Shown: piece after piece, positions 1 through 10,505 of the stretch
How the letters are laid out: every line of letters begins with the position of its first letter
Position numbering within the stretch: position 1 is the first letter of the stretch
Assembly: GCF_000526415.1 (NCBI RefSeq)
Contig: NZ_JAGA01000001.1
Coordinates: 496,001-560,000, forward strand
Source of the DNA: Kallotenue papyrolyticum
GTDB taxonomy: Bacteria; Chloroflexota; Chloroflexia; Chloroflexales; Kallotenuaceae
DNA: 64,000 nucleotides
Reading direction: 5' to 3'
Position numbers and translations under genes: made by a program
The notes under the pieces: model-generated
The model's database searches: none
Seen by the model: the letters and a program-made list of their open reading frames with translations, nothing else
Told to the model about the DNA's origin: nothing

Positions 1-846
1 CCCCAGGGCCTGGACCTGCTCACGCATCCAGGCGCCCGCGCGGCGATGGCGCTCGTAGATCGCCTCCTTGCCCTCCTGCAGCATCAGGTCGAGGGCGACC
101 TGCAGGGCATAGAACAGCGAGATCGCCGGCGTGAAGGCGGTGGAGCCTTCGCGGGCGGCCTTGCGCATGGCGGCAAAATCCCAATAGAAGCGCGGCGCGG
201 TGCAGCGCTGGTTGGCGGCCCAGGCGCGCTCGCTGACGCTGAGCGTGGCCAGACCGGGCGGGATCATCCAGGCCTTTTGCGAGCCGGAGACGACGACGTC
301 CAGGCCTAGCTCGTCCACCGGTAGGGGCAGCGCCGCCATGCCGCTGACCGAGTCGACCAGGATCAGCGCTTCGCTTTCGGCCTTGATCGCGGCGACCAGC
401 TCCGGCATGGGGTTGGTCACGCCGGTGGAGGTCTCGTTGTGCGTCAGCCAGACCGCTTTGGTTTCGGGATGGCGGCGCAGCAGCGCGCGCAGCTCGTCGG
501 GATCGGCGGCCTGGCCCCAGGGCACGCGGTAGGGGATCACGCGCACGCCGTAGCGCTCGGCGATGGTGTTGGCGCGCTTGCCGAAGACGCCGATCTCGAC
601 GCCGATCATCGTGTCGCCGGGCGAGAGTGTGTTGACCACCGCTGCTTCAAGGCCACCCGTCCCCGAGGCCGTGTAGAACAGCACTTCGTTTTGCGTGCCG
701 TAGAAGTGCTGCACTTTGGCGGTAACGTCGCGGAGGATCGCCTTGAATTCAGCGCCGCGGTGGTTGATCATCGGGCGGGAAAGAGCCTCGCGCACTTCGT
801 TGGGCAGCGGGGTTGGACCGGGTATGCGTAGGTTCAGCGGCGGCAT
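1..846 (-). CDS. Class V PLP-dependent aminotransferase (alanine-glyoxylate / serine-pyruvate type), 3' end outside window
   Basis: The minus frame is open from an ATG at 846 to the window edge (282 codons), so the C-terminus is missing. The start is set by AAGGAG eight bases upstream. The N-terminus MPPLNLRIPGPTPLPNEVRE is the typical opening of the alanine-glyoxylate/serine-pyruvate aminotransferase group, followed by the glycine-rich TASGTGGLEAA segment that holds the cofactor phosphate. The SGSQKAWM segment near residue 190 carries the lysine expected to form the Schiff base with pyridoxal phosphate. Such enzymes move amino groups between small amino acids and glyoxylate or pyruvate in the cytoplasm; photorespiratory or archaeal-type aspartate relatives share the fold, so the substrate is not settled. 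It is divergent from the NTF2-like gene at 972. Confidence 0.85.
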   Translation of the reverse strand, partial: MPPLNLRIPGPTPLPNEVREALSRPMINHRGAEFKAILRDVTAKVQHFYGTQNEVLFYTASGTGGLEAAVVNTLSPGDTMIGVEIGVFGKRANTIAERYGVRVIPYRVPWGQAADPDELRALLRRHPETKAVWLTHNETSTGVTNPMPELVAAIKAESEALILVDSVSGMAALPLPVDELGLDVVVSGSQKAWMIPPGLATLSVSERAWAANQRCTAPRFYWDFAAMRKAAREGSTAFTPAISLFYALQVALDLMLQEGKEAIYERHRRAGAWMREQVQALG

Positions 847-873
847 ACCGTTCTCCTTAGCTGTGTTGGCGGC

Positions 874-923
874 ATTATACCGCACGGCACGGCTTGTGCC
901 GAACGTCACAACGTTCCCGGCAC
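874..923 (-). promoter_or_regulatory. -10 box and dyad in the divergent 847-971 intergenic region
   Basis: On the minus strand a consensus TATAAT lies at 879-874, 28 bases before the aminotransferase ATG; the matching -35 is weak. Just upstream is a dyad, GTGCCGAACGT (896-906), CACA, then ACGTT (911-915) and GGCAC (919-923), which could be an operator for either divergent gene. The -10 is clear; the operator role is inference. Confidence 0.45.
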
Positions 924-971
924 ATGATTTGCCCCGCAGCGTGCTGCCCCACGGAAGGAGGATAGGGAGCA

Positions 972-1427
972 ATGGAGACACAGCAGGTTCGCGAGCACAC
1001 CCAACGCTTCATCGACGCGCTGCACGCGCTGGAGGCAAGTTCCGCCGAGGAGCGCGAGCAGCAGGTGGCGCAGATGGCGGCGCTGTTCAGCGCCGAGGCC
1101 GAGCTGGTCAACGCCGCGCTCAAGCTGGCGGGCGAGACGCGCCGCGGGCCGGAGGGTGCGCGCCGCTTTTGGAGCGAGTATCGGCGCACCTTTGGCACGG
1201 CGCGCTCGGAGTTCTTCCAGATCACAATCAACGCGCAGGCCGCCGGGCTGTTCTGGACCACGCGCGGCACGGGTAACGACGGCCAGCCGCTGGAGTACGA
1301 CGGCGCCAGCCTGTTGGTCTTCGACGAGGCGGGGCAGATCCGCCTCTTCCGCGGCTACTACGATACGCGCGAAGCCGGCCGCGCGGTGGGCGTGGAGCAC
1401 CAGCCCCACCGCCAGGCGCAGCGCTAG
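972..1427 (+). CDS. NTF2-like / SnoaL-like fold protein
   Basis: This 151-residue protein has the size and helix-then-sheet pattern of the NTF2-like superfamily: an N-terminal helix (QVREHTQRFIDALHALEA), a middle part ending in FFQITINAQAAGLFWTTRGTG, and a final strand pair LLVFDEAGQIRLFRGYYDTR, which is the usual closing motif of SnoaL-like and DUF4440-like proteins. No catalytic residues can be assigned; family members bind small hydrophobic ligands or act as isomerases or hydrolases. The ATG is preceded by a GGAAGGAGG region. It is transcribed alone, divergent from the aminotransferase gene, and its stop codon overlaps the converging end of the LacI-type gene. Confidence 0.7.
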   Translation: METQQVREHTQRFIDALHALEASSAEEREQQVAQMAALFSAEAELVNAALKLAGETRRGPEGARRFWSEYRRTFGTARSEFFQITINAQAAGLFWTTRGTGNDGQPLEYDGASLLVFDEAGQIRLFRGYYDTREAGRAVGVEHQPHRQAQR

Positions 1428-2527
1428 TCGGTGGTCGCGCCGTTGGGGGCAGACACCGCGGCCATGGCCGCGCGTGCCGGCGGCTGCACCTCCGGCGCGC
1501 GCGGCGTACTCTCGCGAATCACCAGCTCGGTCTGGAGCACCACATGCCTGGTCGGCAGCGCGGTCTCGCCCGCTTCGATCTGCTCTAGCAGGCAGCGCAC
1601 GGCGGTCATGCCCAATTCGCGCAGGGGATGGCGCACGGTGGTCAGCGCCGGCACGAAGTAGGCTGCTTCCGCGAGATCGTCGAACCCGATGACCGCCAGC
1701 TCGTCCGGCACGCGGATGTGGTGGGCTGCGGCGTAGTGCAGCGCGCCGAGGGCCATCTGATCGTTGCTGGCGAAGAGCGCATCCATGTCGGGGTACTGCT
1801 CGATCAGGGCGGCAAAGGCTGCCGCGCCGCTGGCCGACGACCAGTTGCCCATCGTCCAGTGCGCCGACTCAACCGCCAGCCCGGCAGCCGTCAGCGCATC
1901 GGCCCAGCCCTGCCAGCGCTCGCGGGCCTCCAACCAGTCTAGCGGCCCGCTGATCAGGCCGATCCTGCGCCGGCCAAGGGCCAGCAGATACTCCACCGCC
2001 TGGCGCGCGCCACCGTAGTTGTCGATGCTAATCGTCAGGTAGTGCGCATGGGGCCGGCTCTTCAAAAACACGATCGGCGGACAGACCGCCGGCAGTTGCG
2101 CCTGTACCGTGGCGACGTTGGTGCCGATCTCCGGCGCGGCGAAGATGATGCCATCGACGTGATGCGCGATCAGGGCTTCGATGATCGGCACAATATCGGG
2201 CACGTCAAAGCGCGGCAGTTCCTTGAGCAACAGGGCATAGCCGGAGGCCTCGCACTGCTCGGTGATGCCGTTGAGCGTTTGCGACACGCCGATGTAGCGT
2301 AGCCCGGCGGTGATCACGCCCAGCATGCGACTGCGCCGCTGGACCAAGCTGCGCGCCAAGGCGCTGGGCTGGTAGCCCAGCTCGGCAATCACCTGTTCCA
2401 CCGCCGCACGCGTCTCGGGCGCAACATCCGGGCGCTTGTTCAGCACCCGCGAAACGGTCTGCGTGGATACGTTGCAGCGCCTGGCGATATCTTTGATAGT
2501 TACCTTCTGTCGGCGCCGATTGGGCAT
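1424..2527 (-). CDS. LacI-family transcriptional regulator, probable repressor of the arabinose operon
   Basis: A 367-residue LacI/GalR regulator. Residues 9-55 form the helix-turn-helix and hinge (VTIKDIARRCNVSTQTVSRV, then PSALARSLVQRRS), followed by a periplasmic-binding-protein-like effector domain ending near residue 340 and a Pro/Ala-rich tail. It is the last gene of the arabinose cluster, 143 bases after araA, and also has its own promoter (2557-2585). By position it probably senses L-arabinose or a derived sugar and binds the large palindrome at 10667-10704, taking the part that GntR-type AraR or AraC-type AraC plays elsewhere. The ATG at 2527 has AGGAG ten bases upstream. Its stop overlaps the converging stop of the NTF2-like gene by four bases. 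Confidence 0.88.
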   Translation of the reverse strand: MPNRRRQKVTIKDIARRCNVSTQTVSRVLNKRPDVAPETRAAVEQVIAELGYQPSALARSLVQRRSRMLGVITAGLRYIGVSQTLNGITEQCEASGYALLLKELPRFDVPDIVPIIEALIAHHVDGIIFAAPEIGTNVATVQAQLPAVCPPIVFLKSRPHAHYLTISIDNYGGARQAVEYLLALGRRRIGLISGPLDWLEARERWQGWADALTAAGLAVESAHWTMGNWSSASGAAAFAALIEQYPDMDALFASNDQMALGALHYAAAHHIRVPDELAVIGFDDLAEAAYFVPALTTVRHPLRELGMTAVRCLLEQIEAGETALPTRHVVLQTELVIRESTPRAPEVQPPARAAMAAVSAPNGATTD

Positions 2528-2556
2528 AACCGCACTACTCCTGGCTTGGCGGCTGT

Positions 2557-2585
2557 ATTAAACCACATTTGCGCGCGCGCACCAA
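2557..2585 (-). promoter_or_regulatory. Sigma-70-type promoter for the LacI-family gene
   Basis: On the minus strand TTGGTG (2585-2580) and TTTAAT (2562-2557) are separated by exactly 17 bases in the gap between araA and the regulator gene. Transcription would start about 25 bases before the ATG. The repressor can therefore be made independently of the sugar operon. Confidence 0.6.
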
Positions 2586-2670
2586 GCCCGGTGGCGCGCC
2601 GGCGGGTCCGGTTCGGACACGGCGCGCCGACCCGGGAGAGCGACGGAGGCGGACACGGCACGCCGGCCGG

Positions 2671-4176
2671 CTAGATGCCCCGCGCCAGGTGGTAGTACAG
2701 ATCGTTCCAGCGCAGCTCGTTTTTGAACGCGGCGATGGAGGTGGTGTGATCGATCAGCAGGAACTCCATGCCGGCCATCTCTGCGAAATCGCGCAGATGC
2801 TCGGCGGTGAGATCGAGGCTGAAGCCAGTGTGGTGCGCGCCGCCGGCATAGATCCAGGCCGTGGCAGCGGTGATCAGATCCGGCTGGGGCTGCCAGAGTG
2901 CGCGGGCGACCGGTAGCTTGGGCAGCGGCGCCTGCGGCGGCACAGCCACGACCGTGTTGACCACCATGCGCAGGCGATTGCCCATCTCGACAATGGAGGC
3001 GTTGACGGCGGGACCGCTCTTGGCGTCAAAGACCAGGCGTACCGGATCGTCCTTGCCGCCGATAGCCAGGGGATGAATCTCCAGCGAGGGCTGCGTGGCA
3101 GCGATCGAGGGGCAGATCTCGAGCATGTGCGCGCCCAGCACCTGCATCCCATCGGGATGCAGATGGTAGGTGTAGTCTTCCATGAACGAGGTGCCGCCCG
3201 ACAGGCCGGCGCTCATGACCTTCATGGCCCGCACCAGCGCGGCGGTCTTCCAGTCGCCTTCGGCGGCAAAGCCGTAGCCCTCGGCCATCAGGCGCTGCGG
3301 GCCCAGGCCCGGCAGCTGCGCCAGCCCGTGCAGATCCTCGAAGGTGGTCGTAAAACCCTTGAAGTTGCCATCCTGGAGGAAGTGGCGCAGACCCAGCTCG
3401 ATGCGCGCGCCCTCGCGCAAGGACTGGCGCCGCGCGCCGCCCGGACGCAGCTCTGGCGCGATAGTGTACTGATCGGCGTACTCCTGCAGCAGGCGCTCCA
3501 CCTCGTCATCGCCGACCTCGCGCACGTAGCGCACCAGGTCGCCGACGCCATAGCCGTTGACGCTGTAGCCCAGGCGAATCTGAGCATTGACCTTGTCGCC
3601 CTCGGTCACAGCTACGTCGCGCATGTTGTCGCCGAAGCGCGCCAAACGCGCGCCCTGGGCATCGTGCCAGGCGCAAGCGGCGCGCGTCCAGACGCCCAGC
3701 CTGGCCTGCACTGCTTCATCCTGCCAGTGGCCGACCACGACCTTGCGCTCCAGGCGCATCCGGCTGGCAATGAAGCCAAACTCGCGATCGCCATGCGCCG
3801 ACTGGTTGAGGTTCATGAAGTCCATGTCGATCTCGGCCCAGGGGATGTCGCGATTGAACTGCGTGTGTAGGTGGACAAAGGGCTTGTGCAGCGCGCGCAA
3901 GCCGGCGATCCACATCTTGGCCGGCGAGAAGGTGTGCATCCAGACGATCAGGCCGACGCACGTCCGGCTGTGGTTGGCCTCCAGCGCCAGCCGATAGATC
4001 TCGTCCGGCGTGGTCAGCACCGGCTTGTAGACAACCTGAACCGGCAGAGCGGGCGCGTCGTGCAGCGCGGCAGCGATGATGCGCGCATGCTCGGCCACCT
4101 GTTGCAGCGTTTCGGGACCGTACAGGTGCTGACTGCCGGTCACAAACCACACTTCATACTGTTGCAGATCGATCAT
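2671..4176 (-). CDS. araA: L-arabinose isomerase
   Basis: This 501-residue protein matches L-arabinose isomerase in length and sequence from the first residues ([20 protein letters not shown], including the family motif GSQHLYG) to the end ([10 protein letters not shown]). It interconverts L-arabinose and L-ribulose in the cytoplasm using Mn2+. The metal-binding glutamates and histidines are expected in the conserved blocks seen here: [32 protein letters not shown] and GGAHHTGFS. It follows araD by 38 bases in the operon, so araB, araD and araA are translated from one message. The length is the family norm and nothing is missing. Confidence 0.97.
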   Translation of the reverse strand: MIDLQQYEVWFVTGSQHLYGPETLQQVAEHARIIAAALHDAPALPVQVVYKPVLTTPDEIYRLALEANHSRTCVGLIVWMHTFSPAKMWIAGLRALHKPFVHLHTQFNRDIPWAEIDMDFMNLNQSAHGDREFGFIASRMRLERKVVVGHWQDEAVQARLGVWTRAACAWHDAQGARLARFGDNMRDVAVTEGDKVNAQIRLGYSVNGYGVGDLVRYVREVGDDEVERLLQEYADQYTIAPELRPGGARRQSLREGARIELGLRHFLQDGNFKGFTTTFEDLHGLAQLPGLGPQRLMAEGYGFAAEGDWKTAALVRAMKVMSAGLSGGTSFMEDYTYHLHPDGMQVLGAHMLEICPSIAATQPSLEIHPLAIGGKDDPVRLVFDAKSGPAVNASIVEMGNRLRMVVNTVVAVPPQAPLPKLPVARALWQPQPDLITAATAWIYAGGAHHTGFSLDLTAEHLRDFAEMAGMEFLLIDHTTSIAAFKNELRWNDLYYHLARGI

Positions 4177-4214
4177 GCTGTACCTCGTTGACCTGGACGT
4201 ATGCCTGGGGTAGC

Positions 4215-4856
4215 TTACTGGCCATACACGTTGGTGTAGCGCTCGTGCAGGCGGGCCACCAGCTCGGTGGGGATCTCGTCGGGCGTGCCGAGCTGCAGGG
4301 CGTACCAGACGGTCCGCGCCACGTCTTCGGTCATCACCGCGGCTTTGACCGCTGCCTGCGCCGTCGGGCCGACGGTGAAGACGCCATGATTTTTGAGCAG
4401 CACCGCCGGCGAGCGGCCGATATGCTCCACCACCTGCCGGCCAATCTCCTCACCGCCGATTAGCGCAAAGCCAGCGCAGGGGATCGGGCCACCGAACTCA
4501 TCGGCAATGGCGGTTAGGTACACCGGAATGGGTCGTCCCAGCGCGGCAAAGGCGGTGGCATAGGGCGAGTGGGTATGGACGATGCCGTTGACGTCGGGGC
4601 GGTGGCGGTAGATGTAGAGGTGGCTGGCGGTATCCGATGAGGGCTTGAGCCGGCCCTCAACGACACGGCCCTGCAGATCGACAACGACGTGATCGTCGGG
4701 CTGCAGCTCCTCGTAGAGCACGCCGCTCGGCTTGATCACCACCAGGCCGCTGGCGGGATCGCGCGCACTGATGTTGCCGCTGGTCCAGGTGACCAGCCCA
4801 TACCTGGGCAGCGCCTGATGCAGGGCGCAGAGCTGCGCTTTGAGTTGTTCCAACAT
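4215..4856 (-). CDS. araD: L-ribulose-5-phosphate 4-epimerase
   Basis: Class II aldolase/epimerase fold, 213 residues. It converts L-ribulose 5-phosphate to D-xylulose 5-phosphate, sending arabinose into the pentose phosphate pathway. Visible blocks are [15 protein letters not shown] and [13 protein letters not shown] (phosphate binding), then [18 protein letters not shown] with the zinc-binding histidine pair. The start at 4856 is preferred because MLEQLKAQ aligns with the family N-terminus and GAGGA lies just upstream. An ATG at 4880 that overlaps the araB stop (ATGA) would add eight residues and may serve for coupling. It lies between the kinase and isomerase genes of the same operon. Confidence 0.93.
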   Translation of the reverse strand: MLEQLKAQLCALHQALPRYGLVTWTSGNISARDPASGLVVIKPSGVLYEELQPDDHVVVDLQGRVVEGRLKPSSDTASHLYIYRHRPDVNGIVHTHSPYATAFAALGRPIPVYLTAIADEFGGPIPCAGFALIGGEEIGRQVVEHIGRSPAVLLKNHGVFTVGPTAQAAVKAAVMTEDVARTVWYALQLGTPDEIPTELVARLHERYTNVYGQ

Positions 4857-4876
4857 GGGGTTCCTCGTCTGAAGCT

Positions 4877-6487
4877 TCATGAGGCCGTTGGCAGGGCATC
4901 GATCGCGGTTCGCTCGATCACCAGGCCACGCTTGTAGCGCTGCATAAAGGCGGCAAAGCCCTGCACATCGCGCGGATCGGGCGCCAGCGTCGTGGCCTGG
5001 TATGCGGCGAAGACTCTGTTGGCCAGGTAGTGTTCCAAGCTCTCGTGCGCATCCTTGTGCAGCAGGTAGGCGGCCAGCAGTGCGCTGCCCCAGGCGCCGC
5101 CCTCGCCGGCGGTCTCCAGCACGGCGATCGGCACGCGCAGCGCCGCGGCCATGATCCGCTGGCCTACCTGTTGGGTTTTGAAGAAGCCGCCGTGTCCATA
5201 CACGCGCTCGACACGCACATGCTCGCGCTCGAAGAGGATCTCGCAGCCGATGCGCAGGGCGCCCAGCGCGGCGAACAGGTGTGCGCGCATGAAGTTGGCC
5301 AGGGTCAAGCGACTGTCGGGCGTGCGCACAAACAGCGGTCGGCCCTGCTCCATATGCGTGATGTGCTCGCCCGAGTGGTAGTTGTAGGCCAGCAGCCCAC
5401 CGGCATCGGCATCACCGGCCAGGGCCTGCGTGTACAGCCGCTCGAAGAGCTGCGCCTCATCGATCGGCGCGTTGATCAGGCGCGCGAACTCCCCAAACAG
5501 CCCCACCCAGGCGTTGAGGTCGGAAGTGCAGTTGTTGCTGTGCACCATCGCTACCGGTACACCACTGGGAGTGGTGACGATGTCAATTTCGGGATAGACC
5601 TGCGCCAGCGGCCGCTCCAGCACGATCATGGCGAAGACCGAGGTCCCGGCGGAGACATTGCCGGTGCGCGGCGCTACGCTGTTGGTTGCCACCATGCCGG
5701 TGCCGGCGTCGCCCTCCGGCGGACAGAGCGGAATGCCCGGCTGCAACTGGCCGGAGGGATCGAGCAGCCGCGCGCCGGCCTCGCTGAGCACCCCAGCGGG
5801 CTGACCTGCCGGCAGCGCTGCGGGCAGGATCTGCTCCAGCCGCCAGGGGAGCTGCGCAGCCTGCAGCTCGGCGTTGAACAGCGCCAGCATGCGTTGATCG
5901 TACTGGTTGGTGGCGCTGTCGATGGGAAACATGCCCGAGGCATCGCCGATGCCCAGCACGCGCTCGCCCGTCAGTTGCCAGTGCACGTAGCCGGCCAGCG
6001 TGGTCAGAAAGTCGATCTGCCTGACGTGCGCTTCGCCGTTACGCATGGCCTGATAGAGGTGAGCGATGCTCCAACGCTGCGGAATATTGAACTGAAACAG
6101 GTCGCTCAGCGCCTGCGCCGCCTGGGCGGTGATGGTGTTGCGCCAGGTGCGAAAGGGAACCAGCAGCTCACCGGCGGCATCAAAGGCCAGGTAGCCATGC
6201 ATCATAGCGCTGATCCCGATCGCGCCCAGGGTGCGGATTGGGACGTTGTAGCGCCGGCGCACCTCGTCGCTCAAAGCGCGGTAGCTGGCCTGCAGGCCGG
6301 ACCAGACATCCGACAGATGGTAGGTCCAGACGCCGTGTTCGTAGCGATTCTCCCACGCATAACTGCCACTAGCGATGGGCTGATGCTGGCGGTCGATCAA
6401 CACGGCCTTGATGCGGGTCGAGCCCAGCTCGATGCCCAGCACCGCCTGACCGCTCTCGATCACCTGTCGCGGATCATCGTGTTGCAT
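4877..6487 (-). CDS. araB: FGGY-family carbohydrate kinase, probable L-ribulokinase
   Basis: A two-domain sugar kinase of 536 residues. The N-terminal ATPase phosphate-1 loop is visible as [18 protein letters not shown], the central adenosine/phosphate region as [15 protein letters not shown] followed by [12 protein letters not shown], and the C-terminal domain holds [13 protein letters not shown] and [18 protein letters not shown]. It phosphorylates the C5 hydroxyl of L-ribulose; the assignment rests on its place directly before araD and araA, because FGGY kinases differ mainly in substrate. The ATG at 6487 has AGGAG six bases upstream; an in-frame GTG at 6502 lies before that ribosome site and is less likely. 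It ends in an overlap with an upstream ATG of araD. Confidence 0.88.
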   Translation of the reverse strand: MQHDDPRQVIESGQAVLGIELGSTRIKAVLIDRQHQPIASGSYAWENRYEHGVWTYHLSDVWSGLQASYRALSDEVRRRYNVPIRTLGAIGISAMMHGYLAFDAAGELLVPFRTWRNTITAQAAQALSDLFQFNIPQRWSIAHLYQAMRNGEAHVRQIDFLTTLAGYVHWQLTGERVLGIGDASGMFPIDSATNQYDQRMLALFNAELQAAQLPWRLEQILPAALPAGQPAGVLSEAGARLLDPSGQLQPGIPLCPPEGDAGTGMVATNSVAPRTGNVSAGTSVFAMIVLERPLAQVYPEIDIVTTPSGVPVAMVHSNNCTSDLNAWVGLFGEFARLINAPIDEAQLFERLYTQALAGDADAGGLLAYNYHSGEHITHMEQGRPLFVRTPDSRLTLANFMRAHLFAALGALRIGCEILFEREHVRVERVYGHGGFFKTQQVGQRIMAAALRVPIAVLETAGEGGAWGSALLAAYLLHKDAHESLEHYLANRVFAAYQATTLAPDPRDVQGFAAFMQRYKRGLVIERTAIDALPTAS

Positions 6488-6508
6488 GCCGAACTCCTGC
6501 ACGGCGGC

Positions 6509-7720
6509 TTACGCGCCCGCCTTGTTTTTGTTGTACACATCGAAGAAGACAGCCAGCAGCAGCACAAGGCCCTTGATCGCCTGCTGCCAGTCGATGCCGA
6601 TACCGACGATCGACATGCCGTTGTTCATCACGCCCATGACGAAGGCGCCGATCACCGCGCCGAGGACCGTGCCAATGCCACCGGTCGCCGATGCGCCGCC
6701 GATGAAGTTGGCGGCAATCACATCGAGCTCAAACCCGTTGCCAGCTTTGGGCGTGGCCGCGTTGAGGCGGGCAGCGAAGATCAGCCCGCCCAAGGCGGCG
6801 AGCACGCCCATGTTGACAAAGGTATAGAAGGTCAAGCGGGCCGTATTGACCCCAGAGAGACGCGCCGCCTTCTCGTTACCGCCCAGCGCGTAGATCCTGC
6901 GCCCGATCACCGTGCGCTTGGTAACAAAGCCATAAAACGCCACCAGAACACCAAGCGCGATCAAAACATTGGGCAAACCCTTATAGGAGGCGAGCAGATA
7001 ACACAGCCACAGAATGGCCGCAACAATCGCCACATTTTTTAATACAAAGAGAGGAAATGGCGTCACATCGGATGAAAATCTAACTTGATTCCTCCGATCA
7101 CGCACACCAGTATAGACCAAGGCAACCGAAAGGAGCACGCCGATCGCCATGGTTGTCATGTGTAGCCCACCGGCACCAAAAACGTCTGGAATAAAACCAG
7201 AACTCAAACGTTGAAAGGCTACCGGGAACGGACCGATCGACTGACCTTTAAGCAAGACCAGCGTCAGGCCACGGAAGACAAGCATACCGGCCAGAGTAAC
7301 AATAAAGGCAGGGATCTTCATGTAGGCGATCCAAAAACCCTGTATGGCGCCAATCGCCGCCCCGCTGAGGAGACAAAGCAACACCGCGACGACGGGATGC
7401 ACGTTGTACTGCACCATGAGCACTGCGGCAACAGCGCCGATAAACGCAGCCACCGAGCCTACTGATAGATCGATATGGCCGGCCACAATCACCAACAACA
7501 TGCCCAAGGCCATCACTACGATGTAGCTATTTTGGAGAATCAGGTTGGTGATGTTGAGTGGCTGCAGCAACGTACCATTGGTTGCAATCTGAAAGAAGAG
7601 CGTGATAGCGATCAGCGCGATCAGCATTCCCTCCTGCCGCAGGTGATCTCTGACGAAGCTGGCAATTGTTTTGGGACTGAATGTGGCCTGGCGTTTGACA
7701 TCACTCTGATAGGTACTCAT
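6509..7720 (-). CDS. Sugar ABC transporter permease (XylH/GguB/RbsC type)
   Basis: A 403-residue polytopic membrane protein of the branched-chain-amino-acid/ribose permease superfamily. Landmarks are [18 protein letters not shown], the typical cytoplasmic-loop signature, [20 protein letters not shown], and [20 protein letters not shown]. It forms the membrane channel of a sugar importer, probably for L-arabinose. The start at 7720 overlaps the ATPase stop as ATGA and has AGGAGG nine bases upstream. Base composition changes inside the gene: the part coding the C-terminal third (about 6509-6900) is GC-rich like araBDA, whereas the N-terminal part is much more AT-rich like the ATPase gene, which suggests a recombination junction. 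Confidence 0.9.
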   Translation of the reverse strand: MSTYQSDVKRQATFSPKTIASFVRDHLRQEGMLIALIAITLFFQIATNGTLLQPLNITNLILQNSYIVVMALGMLLVIVAGHIDLSVGSVAAFIGAVAAVLMVQYNVHPVVAVLLCLLSGAAIGAIQGFWIAYMKIPAFIVTLAGMLVFRGLTLVLLKGQSIGPFPVAFQRLSSGFIPDVFGAGGLHMTTMAIGVLLSVALVYTGVRDRRNQVRFSSDVTPFPLFVLKNVAIVAAILWLCYLLASYKGLPNVLIALGVLVAFYGFVTKRTVIGRRIYALGGNEKAARLSGVNTARLTFYTFVNMGVLAALGGLIFAARLNAATPKAGNGFELDVIAANFIGGASATGGIGTVLGAVIGAFVMGVMNNGMSIVGIGIDWQQAIKGLVLLLAVFFDVYNKNKAGA

Positions 7721-9255
7721 ACCAGGTGCTCCTCCTGTTGCATGATGCAGGTCATGATTGCCTCTTGTGACGCAGCGGATGCCGGCATTTCGCCAACTAT
7801 TCTGCCTTGATTCATGACGTATATACGATCGCATATGCCGAGGATTTCTGGTAGTTCCGAAGAAATAACAATGACTCCTTTGCCTTCACGAGCCATACGA
7901 TTGATGATGGTGTAGATCTCATACTTCGCCCCCACATCAATCCCTCTCGTCGGCTCATCGAGAATAAGAATATCTGGATCGGCAAAGAGCCATTTACTGA
8001 GCACCACTTTCTGCTGATTGCCTCTAGAAAGATTGACGGTCTGCTGCAGAACGCTTGAGCACTTGATATTGAGGCTTTTTCGATACTGATCAGCAACCAA
8101 AAACTCCTTTCTTTGATCAACAACCATCTTCCGAGAAACGTTCGAAAGCCTCGACAAGGTAATATTATCCTTCACATCCTCGATAAGCACCAATCCGTAG
8201 GATTTACGGTCTTCAGTAACATAGGCAATCCCATGATGAATAGCTTTCTGTATCGTACTAACGTCTATCTCTTTTCCATACTTATAGACCGTTCCAGAAA
8301 TATTTCTTCCATACGATCGACCGAAGATACTCATGGCTAGCTCGGTCCTACCAGAACCTATCAGGCCGGCAATCCCGACGACTTCACCACGGCGCACATA
8401 TAAGCTAACGTTATCGACCACCTTACGATCAGGATGCAGGGGATGATAGACGGTCCAGTCGCGAACCTCGAAAATTTTTTCACCAATCTGCGCATCCTTT
8501 GGAGGGAAGCGGTGGTTAAGATCACGGCCAACCATGCCGCGAATAATTCTCTCTTCAGAGATAGGTTCTTTATGACAATCTATCGTTTCTATAGTAGAAC
8601 CGTCTCGTAGAATGGTAATTGAATCGGCGACCTTGGAGACTTCATTGAGTTTGTGAGAAATCAGAATTGAAGCGATGCCCTGCTCTTTAAGCTGGAGCAA
8701 CAAGTTGAGCAGAGCCTGACTATCAGTTTCGTTGAGCGTAGCAGTCGGTTCGTCCAAAATCAACAGCTTGACGCGCTTGGCCAAGGCTTTAGCAATCTCG
8801 ACCAATTGCTGCTTCCCAACGCCAAGGTTTTCAACCAACGTAGTAGGAGATTCGTGCAATCCAACCCGATTCAGAAGCTCTTTCGTTCTATTGATAGCCT
8901 CATTCCAGTTGATAACACCATTCCTTGCAACTTCGTGACCAAGAAAAATATTCTCAGCAATAGACAGCATAGGCACAAGGGCCAGCTCTTGATGGATAAT
9001 GACGATGCCGAGGCGTTCACTATCATTGATATCCCGAAATCGACATTCTCTTCCCTGAAAATATATTTCCCCCTCATAGGATCCATGAGGATAGACACCA
9101 CTCAAGACCTTCATTAATGTTGATTTACCGGCACCATTCTCGCCAACTAGCGCGTGTATTTCACCTTCACGCACGCTGAAATTAACATTATTGAGAGCCT
9201 TGACCCCTGGAAAGGCCTTAGTGATATTGCGCATTTCAAGCAGTACGTCCGCCAT
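7717..9255 (-). CDS. Sugar ABC transporter ATP-binding protein, two fused nucleotide-binding domains (XylG/GguA type)
   Basis: A 512-residue ATPase with two tandem ABC domains, the format of ribose/xylose/arabinose importers. Domain 1 has Walker [10 protein letters not shown] at residues 38-46, signature LGVGKQQ and Walker [12 protein letters not shown]. Domain 2 has the usual degenerate Walker A (LIGSGRTE), signature LSRGNQQKV and Walker [13 protein letters not shown]. It powers import through the neighbouring permease. The gene is strikingly AT-rich compared with the rest of the window (many AAA, ATA and TTT codons), pointing to separate ancestry of the transport part of the operon. It overlaps the permease start by four bases. 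A perfect 15-bp hairpin lies just before it. Confidence 0.93.
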   Translation of the reverse strand: MADVLLEMRNITKAFPGVKALNNVNFSVREGEIHALVGENGAGKSTLMKVLSGVYPHGSYEGEIYFQGRECRFRDINDSERLGIVIIHQELALVPMLSIAENIFLGHEVARNGVINWNEAINRTKELLNRVGLHESPTTLVENLGVGKQQLVEIAKALAKRVKLLILDEPTATLNETDSQALLNLLLQLKEQGIASILISHKLNEVSKVADSITILRDGSTIETIDCHKEPISEERIIRGMVGRDLNHRFPPKDAQIGEKIFEVRDWTVYHPLHPDRKVVDNVSLYVRRGEVVGIAGLIGSGRTELAMSIFGRSYGRNISGTVYKYGKEIDVSTIQKAIHHGIAYVTEDRKSYGLVLIEDVKDNITLSRLSNVSRKMVVDQRKEFLVADQYRKSLNIKCSSVLQQTVNLSRGNQQKVVLSKWLFADPDILILDEPTRGIDVGAKYEIYTIINRMAREGKGVIVISSELPEILGICDRIYVMNQGRIVGEMPASAASQEAIMTCIMQQEEHLV

Positions 9256-9294
9256 ACACCTACCTCGCTTGGTTGGAAGACACCATCGGTTGCG

Positions 9295-9334
9295 ATGCTC
9301 TGTGTGAGAGCACTACGCTTCTCACACAGAGCAT
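9295..9334 (-). promoter_or_regulatory. Intercistronic hairpin between binding-protein and ATPase genes
   Basis: Arms ATGCTCTGTGTGAGA (9295-9309) and TCTCACACAGAGCAT (9320-9334) are perfect 15-base complements with a 10-base loop. No U-run follows on the minus strand, so it is not a standard terminator. In ABC operons such stems protect the binding-protein message and reduce expression of downstream genes, which fits the position here, 15 bases after the binding-protein stop. Confidence 0.8.
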
Positions 9335-9348
9335 GCAGCGCGCCGGCT

Positions 9349-10494
9349 TTACTGGGTAATCTGCTCCTTGGTGTAGTACCCGCTCTCGACCAGGACCTTC
9401 TCCCAGTTGTTCTTATCAACACTCACCGGGACCAACAACTGCGAAGGCACGACCTTAACGCCGTTGTCGTAGGTCTTGGTGTCGTTGATAGGAACTTCCT
9501 TGCCATTCAGTGCAGCATCGACCATCTGAACGGTTACTTTCGCCAGCTCACGCGTATCCTTGAAGACCGTCTGGGATTGTTCGCCGGCGAGAATGGCTTT
9601 GATGGAGGGAATTTCGGCGTCCTGCCCGGTGATAACCGGCATTGGTTGATCGGGCGTACCATAACCGACGCCTTTGAGCGAGGAGATGATGCCGATGCTA
9701 ATGCCATCGTATGGCGACAGCACAGCGTCAAGGCGCTTATCGGTGTAGTAGGCGCTGAGCAAGTTGTCCATGCGCGCCTGCGCCGTCGCGCCATCCCAGC
9801 GCAGGGTTGCGACCTTATCAACGGAGGTTTGTCCGCTCTGCACCACCAACTGTCCCTTGTCGATGTAGGGCTGCAGAATGGACATGGCGCCGTTGAAGAA
9901 GAAGTAGGTGTTGTTGTCATCCGGCGAGCCGGCGAAGAGTTCGATGTTAAAGGGGCCTTTGCCCTCCTTCAGCCCCAGGGCTTGCTCAATGTACTGGGCC
10001 TGTAATACGCCGACTTGAAAGTTGTCGAAGGTCGCGTAGTAATCGACATTGGGAGTGTCACGAATCAGACGGTCGTATGCGATGACCAGGATGTTTTTAT
10101 CCTTGGCCGTCTGCAACACCTCCGAGAGGGATTTGTTGTCGATTGCAGCGATGACAAGCGCATTAACACCCTTGGTAATCATGTTCTCGATCTGAGAAAC
10201 CTGATTGGGCACGTCATCTTCAGCATACTGGAGGTCCGTGGCATAGCCGGCTTCAGTAAAGTACTTCACCATGTTCTCGCCATCGGCAATCCAGCGCGCG
10301 GAAGACTTGGTAGGCATGGCAATGCCGATCGTAAAGCGGTTGCCAGACACTGCCGCCGGGGAGGCCGCGCCAGTTTCGTTGCCTGAGGGCGAGGAGGTAG
10401 ATGCTGGTGTCGCCGGTGCAGAGCTACAGCTGCTCAGAACCATGACGCCGATAAGCAGGGCAATAAGCGCCAGCAGCGAACGGGGGGCTTTCAC
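9349..10494 (-). CDS. Sugar ABC transporter substrate-binding lipoprotein (ChvE/XylF-like)
   Basis: A 381-residue exported sugar-binding lipoprotein. Residues 1-23 are a lipoprotein signal ending in LSSC (Cys23), followed by a Ser/Thr/Pro linker and a type I periplasmic-binding fold starting [16 protein letters not shown]. Blocks such as [49 protein letters not shown] and [14 protein letters not shown] match ChvE-type multiple-sugar binding proteins. It should capture arabinose or related pentoses at the outer face of the membrane and pass them to the permease. GTG at 10494 is chosen because AGGAGG lies seven bases upstream and it begins directly at the signal peptide. It is the first gene of the operon, 93 bases before the ATPase gene, and is moderately AT-rich. 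Confidence 0.93.
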   Translation of the reverse strand: MKAPRSLLALIALLIGVMVLSSCSSAPATPASTSSPSGNETGAASPAAVSGNRFTIGIAMPTKSSARWIADGENMVKYFTEAGYATDLQYAEDDVPNQVSQIENMITKGVNALVIAAIDNKSLSEVLQTAKDKNILVIAYDRLIRDTPNVDYYATFDNFQVGVLQAQYIEQALGLKEGKGPFNIELFAGSPDDNNTYFFFNGAMSILQPYIDKGQLVVQSGQTSVDKVATLRWDGATAQARMDNLLSAYYTDKRLDAVLSPYDGISIGIISSLKGVGYGTPDQPMPVITGQDAEIPSIKAILAGEQSQTVFKDTRELAKVTVQMVDAALNGKEVPINDTKTYDNGVKVVPSQLLVPVSVDKNNWEKVLVESGYYTKEQITQ

Positions 10495-10505
10495 GGTGTT
10501 CCTCC

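Noticed and set aside
5030-7042. Long plus-strand open frame of 670 codons
   Set aside because: It lies opposite araB and the permease gene, has no recognisable domain and a low-complexity residue mix; such antisense frames are expected in GC-rich coding DNA.
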